Assembly: GCF_000716445.1 (NCBI RefSeq)
Contig: NZ_JNWK01000005.1
Location: 248,001 to 312,000 of the forward strand
DNA from: Streptomyces wedmorensis
Lineage (GTDB): Bacteria > Actinomycetota > Actinomycetes > Streptomycetales > Streptomycetaceae
Reading direction: 5' to 3'
Length of the DNA: 64,000 nucleotides
The notes under the pieces are model-generated. The model made no database searches, was not told where the DNA came from, and saw only the letters and a list, made by a program, of their open reading frames with translations. The position numbers were made by a program, and so were the translations under genes. Below are positions 7,434 to 15,844 of this stretch, piece by piece. The stretch's first letter is position 1. Each line of letters opens with the position of its first letter.

Positions 7434-8369
7434 ATGTGGGTCTCCCTCGCACTGCTCCTGCTCGGCGTTCTGACCGCCCTCGCGGCACCTCGGCTGCTGG
7501 CCCGGGCCGACTGGGTGGAGCGAGAACCCGTGGTGGCGCTGTGGGTGTGGCAGTGCGTGGTCGCCGGAGTGCTCCTCAGCTTCGCCCTCTCCATGACGCT
7601 CAGCGCCTCGACCGCCTGGCAGGCCGTACGCGGGCAGCTCTTCGCGCCCGCGCCGCGCGCGGTGGTCGACGCCTACGAACTCGGCACGACGGGGCCGTGG
7701 TCGGCGGTGCTCGCGGTCGTCCTGGCGGCGGGCGGGGTCTGGTCCGGGGCGATGCTGGGCCGCGAGATCGGCCGGGCCCGCGCCCGGCGGGGGCAGCGCC
7801 GCCGCGACCTCCTCGTGCGCTCGCCCCTGCTGCCCGGCGAGCAGCCGGGCAGCGAGCGGCTCGTCGTCCTGGAGGGCGAGCGGGCCGGCGCCTGGTGGAT
7901 GGCGGGCACCGCGCCCCGGCTGGTCATCACCACGGCGGCACTGCGGCGGTTGAAGGGCCGTCAGCTGGACGCGGTCCTGGCCCACGAACAGGGCCACGCC
8001 CGGGCCCGGCACGACTGGCTGCGGCACTGCTCGGCGGCGCTGGCCGACGGGTTTCCCGGGATCCCGGTCTTCACCAAGTTCCGCGAGGAGATGCACCGGC
8101 TGGTGGAGCTGGCCGCCGACGACGTCGCCTCGCGCCGGTTCGGCCGCCTGACGATCGCGCTCGCCCTCGTCGAACTGAACGAGGACCGCGGAGTGTTCGG
8201 CCCCGGCCCCGCCCCGGACGCGGATCTGCCGCAGCGGGTGAACCGGCTGCTGACCGCCGCCCCCCGGCTCACGGCGGGACGCCGGCTGCGGCTGACCGCG
8301 GCCGCCTCCCTGGTGCCCGTGATCCCGGTGCTCATCGCCTTCGTCCCGGCCCTCAGCGCACTCGGATAG
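7434..8369 (+). CDS. M56 family (BlaR1/MecR1-like) metallopeptidase
   Basis: 311-residue membrane zinc peptidase. HEQGH (starting near residue 184) is the HExxH motif, and the ELAADDVAS block about 40 residues on supplies the third ligand, as in M56 enzymes. Hydrophobic segments at residues 1-20, 35-58, 85-105 and at the C-terminus (SLVPVIPVLIAFVPAL) anchor it. It lacks the penicillin-binding sensor domain of BlaR1, and there is no BlaI/MecI repressor gene next to it, so its signal and target are unknown. The PAP2 phosphatase follows 90 nt downstream on the same strand. Confidence 0.9.
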   Translation: MWVSLALLLLGVLTALAAPRLLARADWVEREPVVALWVWQCVVAGVLLSFALSMTLSASTAWQAVRGQLFAPAPRAVVDAYELGTTGPWSAVLAVVLAAGGVWSGAMLGREIGRARARRGQRRRDLLVRSPLLPGEQPGSERLVVLEGERAGAWWMAGTAPRLVITTAALRRLKGRQLDAVLAHEQGHARARHDWLRHCSAALADGFPGIPVFTKFREEMHRLVELAADDVASRRFGRLTIALALVELNEDRGVFGPGPAPDADLPQRVNRLLTAAPRLTAGRRLRLTAAASLVPVIPVLIAFVPALSALG

Positions 8370-8459
8370 CGGCCGGTGACGGCCGGCGCCGCGGCAGCGG
8401 CGGCGCGCGGAGGGCGCGCGGACGGCCGCGCGGACCGGTTCGTCGGGCAGGATCGGCGC

Positions 8460-9149
8460 ATGCGCACCTCCGCCGTGGTCTCCGGAGTCCTGGCCGTACT
8501 GCTGCTCGTGCTCGTCGCCGCGGCTTGGTCGCCACTGGTCTCCTTCGACCGGTGGGTCGCCGAGGCACTCCACCGAAGCGCCCTGGCCCACCCCGGATTC
8601 ACCCGCGTCAACCGGGTGCTGAGCGACTGGGTGTGGGACCCGTGGACGATGCGCGCCCTGGCCGCCGCCGCCGTGGTGCTGCTGTGCGCGCGTCGGGAGC
8701 TGCGGGCGGCCCTGTGGGTGGCGGGGACGAGCCTGCTGGCCGTCGGACTCCAGCAGGGACTCAAGGCCCTGGTCGGACGGGACCGGCCGGAGTGGCCCGA
8801 TCCGGTCGACTCGGCCCGGTACGACGCCTTCCCGTCCGGGCACGCGATGACGGCGACGGTGACCTGCGGACTGCTGCTCTGGGTGCTCGCGCTGCACTGG
8901 CGGGCGGAGTGGCGCGGTTGGGCCGCCCTCGCCTGCGCCGCGGTCGTCTCGGTGGTCGGCGTGGGCTGGACCCGGGTCTACCTCGGGGTGCACTGGCCCT
9001 CGGACGTCCTCGGCGGATGGCTCCTCGGCTGGTTCTGCGTGGCCCTGGCGATCCTGACGTACCGGTGGAGCGAGCGGAGGCCGGCGCGGACCGCGACGGC
9101 GGCACCCGACGGCGGCACGCCGGGGCGCAGAATGGGAGAGGAACGATGA
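8460..9149 (+). CDS. PAP2 family phosphatase
   Basis: 229 residues with a type-2 phosphatidic acid phosphatase core in a membrane setting. All three signature motifs are present: KALVGRDRP (KxxxxxxRP), PSGHAMT (PSGH) and TRVYLGVHWPSD (SRxxxxxHxxxD, with Thr for Ser). These form the phosphate pocket and His nucleophile. Five to six hydrophobic helices surround them. ATG at 8460 has AGGA 8 nt upstream. Likely substrates are lipid phosphates such as phosphatidate or undecaprenyl pyrophosphate; sequence cannot decide. It may be co-transcribed with the M56 peptidase gene. Confidence 0.92.
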   Translation: MRTSAVVSGVLAVLLLVLVAAAWSPLVSFDRWVAEALHRSALAHPGFTRVNRVLSDWVWDPWTMRALAAAAVVLLCARRELRAALWVAGTSLLAVGLQQGLKALVGRDRPEWPDPVDSARYDAFPSGHAMTATVTCGLLLWVLALHWRAEWRGWAALACAAVVSVVGVGWTRVYLGVHWPSDVLGGWLLGWFCVALAILTYRWSERRPARTATAAPDGGTPGRRMGEER

Positions 9150-9245
9150 AGCCGCCTGTTCTGGACGATCCCCCGTGTCGCCCAGAACAGACGGCATGCC
9201 GGACGACCCACCACGCAGGCGTGCCGACCGGATGCGCCGAGTATA

Positions 9246-9264
9246 TTGGCTGGCAGCCAGTCAA
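9246..9264. promoter_or_regulatory. 19-bp palindromic operator upstream of TetR gene
   Basis: TTGGCTGGCAGCCAGTCAA is a palindrome around a central A with a single pair of mismatched positions. It overlaps a TATATT (-10-like, 9242-9247) and ends 14 nt before the TetR start. This is the position expected for an autoregulatory TetR operator. Confidence 0.75.
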
Positions 9265-9278
9265 CGCAGGAGCCCAGC

Positions 9279-9950
9279 ATGTCCCCGCGTAGCCCATCGG
9301 TCAATGAAGAGCTCCGACGCCGGTCGCGAGAGCGTATTCTGCAGGCCACCGTGGAGCTCGTCGACACGAACGGCTACGAGTCGACCACCCTTGGCGACAT
9401 CGCGGAGCGGGCAGGAACGGCGCGCGGACTGATCTCGTACTACTTCCCCGGCAAGCGCGAGCTCCTCCAGTCGGCGGTGCACCGGCTCATGCACCTGACG
9501 CTGGAGGAGGGGCTGGAGCGCGAGCCGCGCACGGAGGACGGGCGCGAGCGGCTGGCCCGTGCGATCGACGCGATCCTGGGGCTCGCGGCGGCGCGCCCCA
9601 CGCTGATGCGCACCCACATGGCGGGCATCCTCCAGGCCGAGGGGTTCGTGCAGTGCCAGGAGCAGCAGCGCCTCGCCTTCCTGCTGCGCGACACGGTCAC
9701 CCGGTACGGCTCGCAGGACGTGGACACGGACTATCCGCTGCTCCGCGCCCTGCTGATGGGCACGGTGGTGGCGGTGCTGCTGCCGGGGGCGCCGATGCCC
9801 CTCGCGCGGCTGCGCGCGGAGCTGTTCCACCGCTACGGCCTCGACTGGGACATGGGTGTGCCGCCGGACGGCGGTCCGCCCGGCGGCACTCAGGCGCTCG
9901 GGCCGTCAGCCGGCCGTCACGCTTCCCGTCAGTCGTCGAAGTCGAAGTAG
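9279..9950 (+). CDS. TetR/AcrR family transcriptional regulator
   Basis: 223 residues. The N-terminal helix-turn-helix is clear: RILQATVELVDTNGYESTTLGDIAERAGTARGLISYYFPGKRELL. The remaining ~150 residues form the variable ligand-binding and dimer domain. ATG at 9279 has AGGAG 7 nt upstream. A 19-bp palindrome just before the gene suggests autoregulation. No divergent target gene is present: the PAP2 gene upstream points toward it and the LVIVD gene downstream converges, overlapping its 3' end by 22 nt. The regulon may therefore lie elsewhere. Confidence 0.92.
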   Translation: MSPRSPSVNEELRRRSRERILQATVELVDTNGYESTTLGDIAERAGTARGLISYYFPGKRELLQSAVHRLMHLTLEEGLEREPRTEDGRERLARAIDAILGLAAARPTLMRTHMAGILQAEGFVQCQEQQRLAFLLRDTVTRYGSQDVDTDYPLLRALLMGTVVAVLLPGAPMPLARLRAELFHRYGLDWDMGVPPDGGPPGGTQALGPSAGRHASRQSSKSK

Positions 9951-11464
9951 TCCGGCTGGGTCTGGACGTTGAGTTCGTCCATCCGGATCCGCTTCGCGGG
10001 GTCGGTACGGGGGTCGGAGAGCTTCAGGACGTCGAAGCCCTTGGCCATGTCGTTCGAGTAGATGTGGCCGTTGTAGTAGTACGCGGACCACGAGCCGGCC
10101 GTGGAGAGGGTGGTCGCGGAGAGCGGGCCGCGCTCGAAGTAGGCGATCTCCTTCGGCTTGGCCGAGTCGGTGAAGTCCCAGACGGAGATGCCGCCCTGGT
10201 ACCAGGCCTGGACCATGAGGTCCTTGCCCTTGACCGGGATCAGCGAGCCGTTGTGGGCGACGCAGTTCTCGGTGGCGGCCTGGTGGCGCGGGATCTTGAA
10301 GTAGCTGCGGAAGACGAGCTTGCGGTTCTTGCCCTTGCCGACGATGTCGTAGATGCCGTCGGCACCGCGGTTCGGGCCGATGACGGCGTTGCAGGTGGCC
10401 CCGCTGCCGCCGCCGAGCTCGTCGGTGAAGACGACCTTGTTCGCCCGCTGGTTGAAGGTGGCGGAGTGCCAGAAGGCGAAGTTGACGTTGTCCTGGACGC
10501 GGTCGATCACCCGCGGGTGCTCGGGGTCCTCGATGTCGAAGAGGATGCCGTCGCCCATGCACGCGCCGGCCGCGAGGTCCTTCTCCGGCAGCACGGTGAT
10601 GTCGTGGCAGCCGGTGGTCTTGGAGACGCCCGGGTTGGTCGGTCCGCCCGGGTTTCCGCCGCCGTCCGGGCCATCGCCCGGGAAGAGGACCGGGAAGTCG
10701 ACGACGGCGGCCTGTTCGGGCGCCTTGCGGGGCACCTTGATGACCGAGATGCCGTCGTGCGGGGGCTGACAGTCGGGGAAGGCGACGTTGGGCGAGTACG
10801 AGGAGACGTAGACGTACACGTCCCTGCGCTGGGGCACGAGCGTGTGGGTGTGCGAGCCGCAGGCGGTCTCGACGGCGGCGACGTACTTCGGGTTGGCGAT
10901 GTCGCTGATGTCGAAGATCTTCATGCCCTCCCAGGATTCCTTGACCGAGGCGGGCTGCGTGGTGCTGGCGCAGGAGTCGTCGCTCCGGGAGGAGTCGGTG
11001 GAGAGGAAGACGAGGTTCCCGGAGACCGAGATGTCGTTCTGGGAGCCCGGGCAGAGGACCTGGACGACCGACTTCGGGGCCTTGGGGTCGCTGATGTCGA
11101 AGATCCGGAAGCCGTCGTAGTTGCCGGCGAAGGCGTAATTTCCCTGGAAGGCGAGATCCGAGTTGGAGCCCTTGAGGGCGTCCTTGGGGATGTTGGCGAG
11201 GTGCTCGATGTTGCCGCTGTGGACGATCTCGTCCACGCCGGGTATCTCACCGCTCTGGATGGCGGCCCGCGCGTCGGCCGCCTGCTCCGCGGAGACCGTG
11301 CCGCCCACCGGGGCGTCCCCGGGATCGGGCGTGGCGGCCGCGGGGCTCACCGCCAGCAGTGTGGCCAACAGTCCGGCCGCGGCGGATGCCACGCCCATGT
11401 GTCTGATCCGTGCACGGGGGTTGCGCGTGTCCGAAGCGGTACGCGAGGTACGCAACGACGTCAC
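9929..11464 (-). CDS. Secreted LVIVD-repeat beta-propeller protein
   Basis: 511 residues. GTG at 11464 has GGGAGG 6 nt upstream. An Arg-rich N-region plus hydrophobic stretch and SPAAATP cleavage site form a signal peptide (about residues 1-45). The mature protein has LVIVD-type blades: GFRIFDISDPKAPKSV, GMKIFDISDIANPKYV, GILFDIEDPEHPRVI and GISVWDFTDSAKPKEI. Cysteine pairs fit an extracytoplasmic protein. LVIVD proteins are surface propellers of unknown function in many actinomycetes. It is divergent from a DUF305 lipoprotein, a recurrent Streptomyces neighbour pair, and its 3' end overlaps the TetR gene by 22 nt. Confidence 0.9.
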   Translation of the reverse strand: MTSLRTSRTASDTRNPRARIRHMGVASAAAGLLATLLAVSPAAATPDPGDAPVGGTVSAEQAADARAAIQSGEIPGVDEIVHSGNIEHLANIPKDALKGSNSDLAFQGNYAFAGNYDGFRIFDISDPKAPKSVVQVLCPGSQNDISVSGNLVFLSTDSSRSDDSCASTTQPASVKESWEGMKIFDISDIANPKYVAAVETACGSHTHTLVPQRRDVYVYVSSYSPNVAFPDCQPPHDGISVIKVPRKAPEQAAVVDFPVLFPGDGPDGGGNPGGPTNPGVSKTTGCHDITVLPEKDLAAGACMGDGILFDIEDPEHPRVIDRVQDNVNFAFWHSATFNQRANKVVFTDELGGGSGATCNAVIGPNRGADGIYDIVGKGKNRKLVFRSYFKIPRHQAATENCVAHNGSLIPVKGKDLMVQAWYQGGISVWDFTDSAKPKEIAYFERGPLSATTLSTAGSWSAYYYNGHIYSNDMAKGFDVLKLSDPRTDPAKRIRMDELNVQTQPDYFDFDD

Positions 11465-11646
11465 TCTGTCCTCCCTTGTAGCCGTTCGACATGGAACAAG
11501 TGCTGGACCCCGGCAGTATCCGCCTTGCCGTGCACATATCAACAGACGGCAACACAGACGTAATGAAGGTTTCTGATCGGTCGCTTCGAGAAAGGTGCTA
11601 GGAACGGTCCTTGCCCACCTCGCAAGAACGCCTGGAGGCCGTTTTG

Positions 11647-12294
11647 TTGATCTACCGTCAGCGTCTCTTCTCCGCCGTGGCACTCGCCGTCGGCGCCGTA
11701 CTCGCCCTGGGCGCCTGCGAGTCGGAGCCGGAGGCCGCCGCGCCGCAGGGCGAGGGCTCGGCCGGAGCCTCGGTGGTGGCGCCCGGCAGGCCCGGGGAGC
11801 CGGCTCGACGGATATCCCCCGAGGAGGCCGCCCGGCTGCTGCCCGACGAGAGCCCGAACAGCGCGGACTTCCGCTACGCGCAGATGATGATCGCCCACCA
11901 CCGGCAGGCGCTGACGATGACGGCCCTGGCCCCGCAGCGGGCGGGTTCCCCCCAGGTCAGGAAGGTGGCCGAGCGCATCGCGGCGGCCCAGCAGCCGGAG
12001 ATCGACGCGATGGAGGGCTGGCTGAAGAACAACGGCGGACCACGCGAACAGAGCGGCCACGACCATCACTCGATGCCGGGGATGGCGACCGAGGCCCAGC
12101 TGGCACAGCTCGGGAAGGCGACGGGCAAGGCCTTCGACGAGCTGTTCCTGAAGCTCATGATCACGCACCACGAGGGCGCCGTGACGATGGCGGCCGAGGT
12201 CCTCGGCGACGGCAACAACGTCCTCGTGGAGGAGATGGCCAACGACGTGATCGCACAGCAGACCGCCGAGATCAGCCGGATGCGGTCGCTGTAG
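11647..12294 (+). CDS. DUF305 family lipoprotein
   Basis: About 215 residues. The N-terminus is a lipoprotein signal with lipobox LGAC (VGAVLALGACES). The DUF305 domain follows, with its two His-rich helices YAQMMIAHHRQALTM and LKLMITHHEGAVTMA and a C-terminal IAQQTAEISRM. DUF305 proteins include CopM-type copper-binding proteins; the paired Met/His clusters here fit metal binding outside the membrane. Start: TTG at 11647 with GGAGG 8 nt upstream; TTG at 11644 or 11611 are alternatives. It is divergent from the LVIVD-repeat protein, sharing the 11465-11646 intergenic region. Confidence 0.88.
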   Translation: MIYRQRLFSAVALAVGAVLALGACESEPEAAAPQGEGSAGASVVAPGRPGEPARRISPEEAARLLPDESPNSADFRYAQMMIAHHRQALTMTALAPQRAGSPQVRKVAERIAAAQQPEIDAMEGWLKNNGGPREQSGHDHHSMPGMATEAQLAQLGKATGKAFDELFLKLMITHHEGAVTMAAEVLGDGNNVLVEEMANDVIAQQTAEISRMRSL

Positions 12295-12315
12295 GGGCCG
12301 GCCGGGCCCGGGGCG

Positions 12316-12693
12316 TCACGACACCCCGTCGCCGCCTCCGCGACCGCCTTCGCCCTCCCGCCCGGCCTGGGCGCCGGCCGCCGCGAGGACGGCGTCCAGA
12401 AGGCCGGGGAAGAGGGCGTCCAGGTCGTCGCCGCGCAGGGCGTTGAGCTTCGCCGTGCCGCGGTACATCTGCTGGATCACGCCGCTTTCGCGGAGCACCC
12501 GGAAGTGGTGCGTCGTCGTCGACTTGGTCACCGGGAGGTCGAAGTACGAGCAGCTCAGCTCGGTGCCCTCGCGCGCCATGTCGCACACGATCCGCAGCCG
12601 CACCGGATCCGCGAGCGCGTGCAGCACCGCCTCCAGACGGATCTGGTCGCGCGTGGGGTGTTCGAGGGCGCGGGGGCTGGTCGTGGTCGTCAC
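12316..12693 (-). CDS. ArsR-type winged-helix transcriptional regulator
   Basis: 125 residues. The winged helix-turn-helix is ALADPVRLRIVCDMAREGTELSCSYFDLPVTKSTTTHHFRVLRESGVIQQMYRGTAKL. Cysteines in the DNA-binding region (VCDM, LSCSY) could allow redox or electrophile sensing, but no classical ArsR metal-site motif is evident. GTG start with GGAG about 10 nt upstream. It is divergent from an Old Yellow Enzyme gene, and two 16-bp inverted repeats lie in the shared promoter region. Such pairs usually mean the regulator represses the oxidoreductase until an electrophile or enone inducer appears. Convergent with DUF305, with only 21 nt between. Confidence 0.92.
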   Translation of the reverse strand: MTTTTSPRALEHPTRDQIRLEAVLHALADPVRLRIVCDMAREGTELSCSYFDLPVTKSTTTHHFRVLRESGVIQQMYRGTAKLNALRGDDLDALFPGLLDAVLAAAGAQAGREGEGGRGGGDGVS

Positions 12694-12730
12694 GGCGGCG
12701 GCTCCACTTCATCCGGGATGACGCCCATTG

Positions 12731-12746
12731 TACGAGACCTCTCGTA
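12731..12746. promoter_or_regulatory. Operator-like inverted repeat 1 in the ArsR / OYE intergenic region
   Basis: TACGAGA and TCTCGTA are perfect 7-bp arms separated by CC. It lies immediately upstream of the TTGACA of the rightward promoter. It shares the TACGA/TCGTA half-site with the second repeat. Confidence 0.7.
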
Positions 12747-12748
12747 GT

Positions 12749-12779
12749 TTGACAGGTGCCGTACTACGATGCGTATCGT
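12749..12779 (+). promoter_or_regulatory. Promoter of the Old Yellow Enzyme gene
   Basis: TTGACA at 12749-12754 and TATCGT at 12774-12779 with a 19-nt spacer. The second operator-like repeat overlaps the -10, consistent with repression. Confidence 0.6.
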
Positions 12780-12780
12780 A
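12765..12780. promoter_or_regulatory. Operator-like inverted repeat 2 over the -10 of the OYE promoter
   Basis: TACGAT, GCGT, ATCGTA: perfect 6-bp arms, 4-nt spacer. Same half-site as the repeat at 12731-12746, centre-to-centre distance 34 bp (about three helical turns). Confidence 0.7.
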
Positions 12781-12816
12781 CGAGCATCTTCGAGGCCCCC
12801 CGAAACGGAGTCCGTC

Positions 12817-13899
12817 ATGAGCGTCGCCCTGTTCCAGCCCTACGCCCTGCGTTCGCTGACCGTGCCCAACCGGGTCTGGATGGCGCCCATGTGCCAGTAC
12901 TCCGCGGAGACGACCGGCCCGAACGCGGGCGTCGCCGGCGACTGGCACTTCGCCCACTACGCCGCCCGGGCCACCGGCGGCGCGGGCCTGATCCTCGTCG
13001 AGGCGACCGCCGTCGCCCCCGAGGGCCGGATCAGCCCGGCGGACCTCGGCCTCTGGAACGACGACCAGATCGAGGGGCTGCGCCGGATCGCCGGCTTCGT
13101 CAAGGAGCACGGCACCGTGCCCGGCATCCAGATCGGGCACGCCGGCCGCAAGGCCTCCACCAACCGCCCCTGGGAAGGCCGCGGCCCCGTGGCGCCCGGC
13201 GGACCGGGCTGGCAGCCCGTCGCCCCCAGCCCGGTCGAGTTCGCCGAGGGCTACCCGGTGCCGACCGAGCTCACCGTGGAGCGGATCCGGGAGATCACCG
13301 GCCAGTTCGCGGACGCGGCCCGCCGGGCCCTCGCGGCGGGCTTCGAGGTGGTCGAGGTGCACGGCGCCCACGGCTACCTCATCGGCGAGTTCCTCTCCCC
13401 GCACAGCAACAAGCGCACGGACGCGTACGGCGGCTCCTTCGAGAACCGCACCCGGCTCGCACTGGAGGTCGTCGACGCCGTGCGGGCCGTGTGGCCCGAG
13501 GAACTGCCCGTCTTCTTCCGCGTCTCCGCCACCGACTGGCTGGAGGAGCAGGGCTGGACGGCCGACGAGACCGTGCGCTTCGCCGCGCTCCTGCGCGAGC
13601 ACGGCGTCGACCTCCTCGACGTGTCCAGCGGCGGCAACGGCGGCCCCGCCGACATCCCGGTCGGCCCCGGCTACCAGGTGCCCTTCGCCGCCCGCGTCAA
13701 GGCGGAGACCGGGCTGCCGGTGGCCGCCGTCGGCCTGATCACCGACAGTCGGCAGGCCGAGAAGATCCTCGCCAACGGCGAGGCCGACGCGGTCCTCCTC
13801 GGCCGGGAACTGCTGCGCGACGCCTCCTGGCCGCGCCGCGCCGCCCGGGAGCTCGGCGCCGAGACCCACGCCCCGGCGCCGTACGCCTGGGCGATCTGA
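12817..13899 (+). CDS. NADH:flavin oxidoreductase (Old Yellow Enzyme, YqjM-like)
   Basis: 360-residue FMN-dependent TIM barrel that reduces activated C=C bonds of enones and related electrophiles with NAD(P)H. Motifs: RVWMAPMCQYSAE with the FMN-modulating Cys of YqjM-type enzymes, IQIGHAGRKAS (catalytic His), HGAHGYLIGEFLSPHSNKRTD, YGGSFENRTR, and AVGLITD plus ADAVLLGRELLRD for the FMN phosphate. ATG at 12817 has GGAG 8 nt upstream. Divergent from an ArsR-type regulator with two inverted repeats at the promoter, so probably induced by electrophile or oxidative stress. Confidence 0.94.
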   Translation: MSVALFQPYALRSLTVPNRVWMAPMCQYSAETTGPNAGVAGDWHFAHYAARATGGAGLILVEATAVAPEGRISPADLGLWNDDQIEGLRRIAGFVKEHGTVPGIQIGHAGRKASTNRPWEGRGPVAPGGPGWQPVAPSPVEFAEGYPVPTELTVERIREITGQFADAARRALAAGFEVVEVHGAHGYLIGEFLSPHSNKRTDAYGGSFENRTRLALEVVDAVRAVWPEELPVFFRVSATDWLEEQGWTADETVRFAALLREHGVDLLDVSSGGNGGPADIPVGPGYQVPFAARVKAETGLPVAAVGLITDSRQAEKILANGEADAVLLGRELLRDASWPRRAARELGAETHAPAPYAWAI

Positions 13900-14001
13900 C
13901 CGCCCGGCGCCCCGGGGACGGGTGTGTTCCGGGGGGCGTTGTCAGTACGCGGGTGCAGACTGGCCCGTATCCGCGACAACGGCGTCCTGGAGGTGGCAGC
14001 C

Positions 14002-15084
14002 ATGCCCGACGTACTCCTCACCGTAGGCACCCGGAAGGGCCTCTTCATCGGCCGCAGGCACGACGACCGGTGGGAGTTCGACGAACCGGCCTTCCCCGCC
14101 CAGGCGGTCTACTCGGTCGCCATCGACACCCGGCGGCCGACCCCGCGGCTGCTCGCCGGCGGGGACAGCGCCCACTGGGGCCCCTCCGTCTTCCATTCCG
14201 ACGACCTCGGCAAGACCTGGACCGAGCCGGCCAGGCCCGCCGTGAAGTTCCCCGAGGACACCGGGGCCTCCCTGGAGCGGGTCTGGCAGCTGCACCCGGC
14301 ACCCGACCACTCCCCCGACGTCGTGTACGCGGGGACCGAGCCGGCCGCGCTCTTCCGCTCGGCCGACGGCGGGGAGTCCTTCGAGCTCGTCCGCCCGCTG
14401 TGGGAGCACCCGACCCGCTCGCAATGGGTGCCCGGTGGCGGCGGCGAGGCGGTCCACACCGTCGTCACCGACCCGCGCGACCCGGAGGCGCTGACGGTCG
14501 CGGTGTCCACCGCGGGCGTGTTCCGCTCCCGGGACGGCGGCGCCGCCTGGGCGCCCTCCAACCACGGGGTGTCCGCCGCCTTCCTGCCCGAGCCGAACCC
14601 CGAGTTCGGGCAGTGCGTCCACAAGATCGCCCAGGACGCGGGCGACAAGGACCGGCTCTACCTCCAGAACCACTGGGGCGTCTTCCGCAGCGACGACGCC
14701 GGCGCCCACTGGTCCGACATCGGCTCCGGCCTGCCCTCCGACTTCGGCTTCGCGGTCGCCGCCCACCCCCACCGCCCCGGCACGGCCTACGTCTTCCCCA
14801 TCACCGCCGACTCAGACCGCGTCCCGGCCGGCCACCGCTGCCGCGTCTACCGCACCACCGACGCCGGATCCACCTGGGAACCGCTGACCCGGGGCCTGCC
14901 CGAAGGCGACCACTACGGCACCGTGCTCCGCGACGCCCTCTGCACGGACGACGCGGACCCCGCCGGCGTCTACTTCGGCAACCGCAACGGCGAGCTGTAC
15001 GCGAGCGCCGACGACGGCGAGACCTGGCGCCTGCTCGCCGAGCACCTCCCGGACGTCCTCTGTGTGCGGGCGGCGGTGCTCTGA
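14002..15084 (+). CDS. BNR/Asp-box repeat glycosyl hydrolase-like protein
   Basis: 360 residues of a beta-propeller with at least six Asp boxes: SDDLGKTW, SADGGESF, SRDGGAAW, SDDAGAHW, TTDAGSTW and SADDGETW. It begins LLTVGTRKGLFI, typical of cytoplasmic 'exo-alpha-sialidase/VPS10-like' proteins. The sialidase Arg triad and FRIP motif are not seen, and there is no signal peptide, so true sialidase activity is doubtful. ATG at 14002 follows GGAGG by 8 nt. It is 102 nt downstream of the OYE gene on the same strand and convergent with uracil-DNA glycosylase, with a hairpin between them. Confidence 0.85.
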   Translation: MPDVLLTVGTRKGLFIGRRHDDRWEFDEPAFPAQAVYSVAIDTRRPTPRLLAGGDSAHWGPSVFHSDDLGKTWTEPARPAVKFPEDTGASLERVWQLHPAPDHSPDVVYAGTEPAALFRSADGGESFELVRPLWEHPTRSQWVPGGGGEAVHTVVTDPRDPEALTVAVSTAGVFRSRDGGAAWAPSNHGVSAAFLPEPNPEFGQCVHKIAQDAGDKDRLYLQNHWGVFRSDDAGAHWSDIGSGLPSDFGFAVAAHPHRPGTAYVFPITADSDRVPAGHRCRVYRTTDAGSTWEPLTRGLPEGDHYGTVLRDALCTDDADPAGVYFGNRNGELYASADDGETWRLLAEHLPDVLCVRAAVL

Positions 15085-15128
15085 GCACACCTCCCCGCCG
15101 GACACTCCCGGGCGCCTTCCCGCCGCGG

Positions 15129-15155
15129 GCGGCGGCGCTCCGAGCACGCCGCCGC
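15129..15155. terminator. Bidirectional terminator hairpin between BNR protein and ung
   Basis: GCGGCGGCG, 9-nt loop, CGCCGCCGC: perfect 9-bp stem between convergent stops. The sequence just before it also repeats, with two mismatches, the last 23 bp around the BNR gene's stop (15066-15088 versus 15125-15147). Confidence 0.6.
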
Positions 15156-15161
15156 ACGGGA

Positions 15162-15839
15162 TCAGGGCAGGCGCCAGTCCACGGGCTGTGCGCCCTGCTT
15201 CAGGAGCAGGTCGTTCGCACGGCTGAAGGGACGGGAGCCGAAGAAGCCGCGGTCCGCCGACATCGGGGACGGGTGCACGGACTCGACCGCCGGCAGGTCG
15301 CCCAGGAGCGGGCGGGCCCTGCGGGCGTCGCTGCCCCACAGGATCGACACCAGCGGCTTGCCCCGGGCGGCCAGGGCCCGGATGGCCTGCTCGGTGACCT
15401 CTTCCCAGCCCTTGCCGCGGTGCGCGGCCGGCTTGCGCGGAGCCGTCGTCAGCGCCCTGTTGAGGAGCAGGACACCCTGCCGGGTCCACGGCGTCAGGTC
15501 GCCGTTCGACGGCCGGGGCAGGCCCAGGTCCGTGTGCAGCTCCCGGAAGATGTTCTCCAGGCTGCCCGGGAGCGAACGGACCTCGGGCGCGACCGAGAAG
15601 CTCAGCCCCATCGCCATCCCCGGCGTAGGGTAAGGGTCCTGACCCACGATCAGCACACGGACGTCGTCGAAGGGCTGCTGAAACGCCCGCAGGACGTTCG
15701 CCCCCGACGGCAGGTACGTGCGGCCCGCGGCGATCTCCGCCCGCAGGAAGTCGCCCATCTCCGCCACACGTCCGGCGACGGGACGCAGAGCCTCCGCCCA
15801 GCCGGGCTCCACCAGTTCGTTCAAGGGTCGCGCTGTCAC
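15162..15839 (-). CDS. ung: Uracil-DNA glycosylase, family 1
   Basis: 225 residues, normal Ung length. Removes uracil from DNA in base excision repair. The water-activating loop is [18 protein letters not shown] (Asp68), the uracil-binding LLLNRALTT block follows, and the leucine-loop region is [18 protein letters not shown] with the catalytic His. GTG start at 15839; a TAGAGT lies 8 nt upstream with no ribosome binding site, so a leaderless mRNA is likely. Divergent from the sugar-kinase gene with overlapping promoters. Streptomyces often carry two ung paralogues; which one this is cannot be told here. Confidence 0.95.
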   Translation of the reverse strand: MTARPLNELVEPGWAEALRPVAGRVAEMGDFLRAEIAAGRTYLPSGANVLRAFQQPFDDVRVLIVGQDPYPTPGMAMGLSFSVAPEVRSLPGSLENIFRELHTDLGLPRPSNGDLTPWTRQGVLLLNRALTTAPRKPAAHRGKGWEEVTEQAIRALAARGKPLVSILWGSDARRARPLLGDLPAVESVHPSPMSADRGFFGSRPFSRANDLLLKQGAQPVDWRLP

Positions 15840-15844
15840 GGTCC

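Noticed and set aside
14002..15084. Annotation of the first BNR-repeat protein as a true sialidase
   Set aside because: Asp boxes alone only show a propeller; there is no Y-R-I-P motif, Arg triad or signal peptide, unlike the protein at 48.3-49.6 kb.
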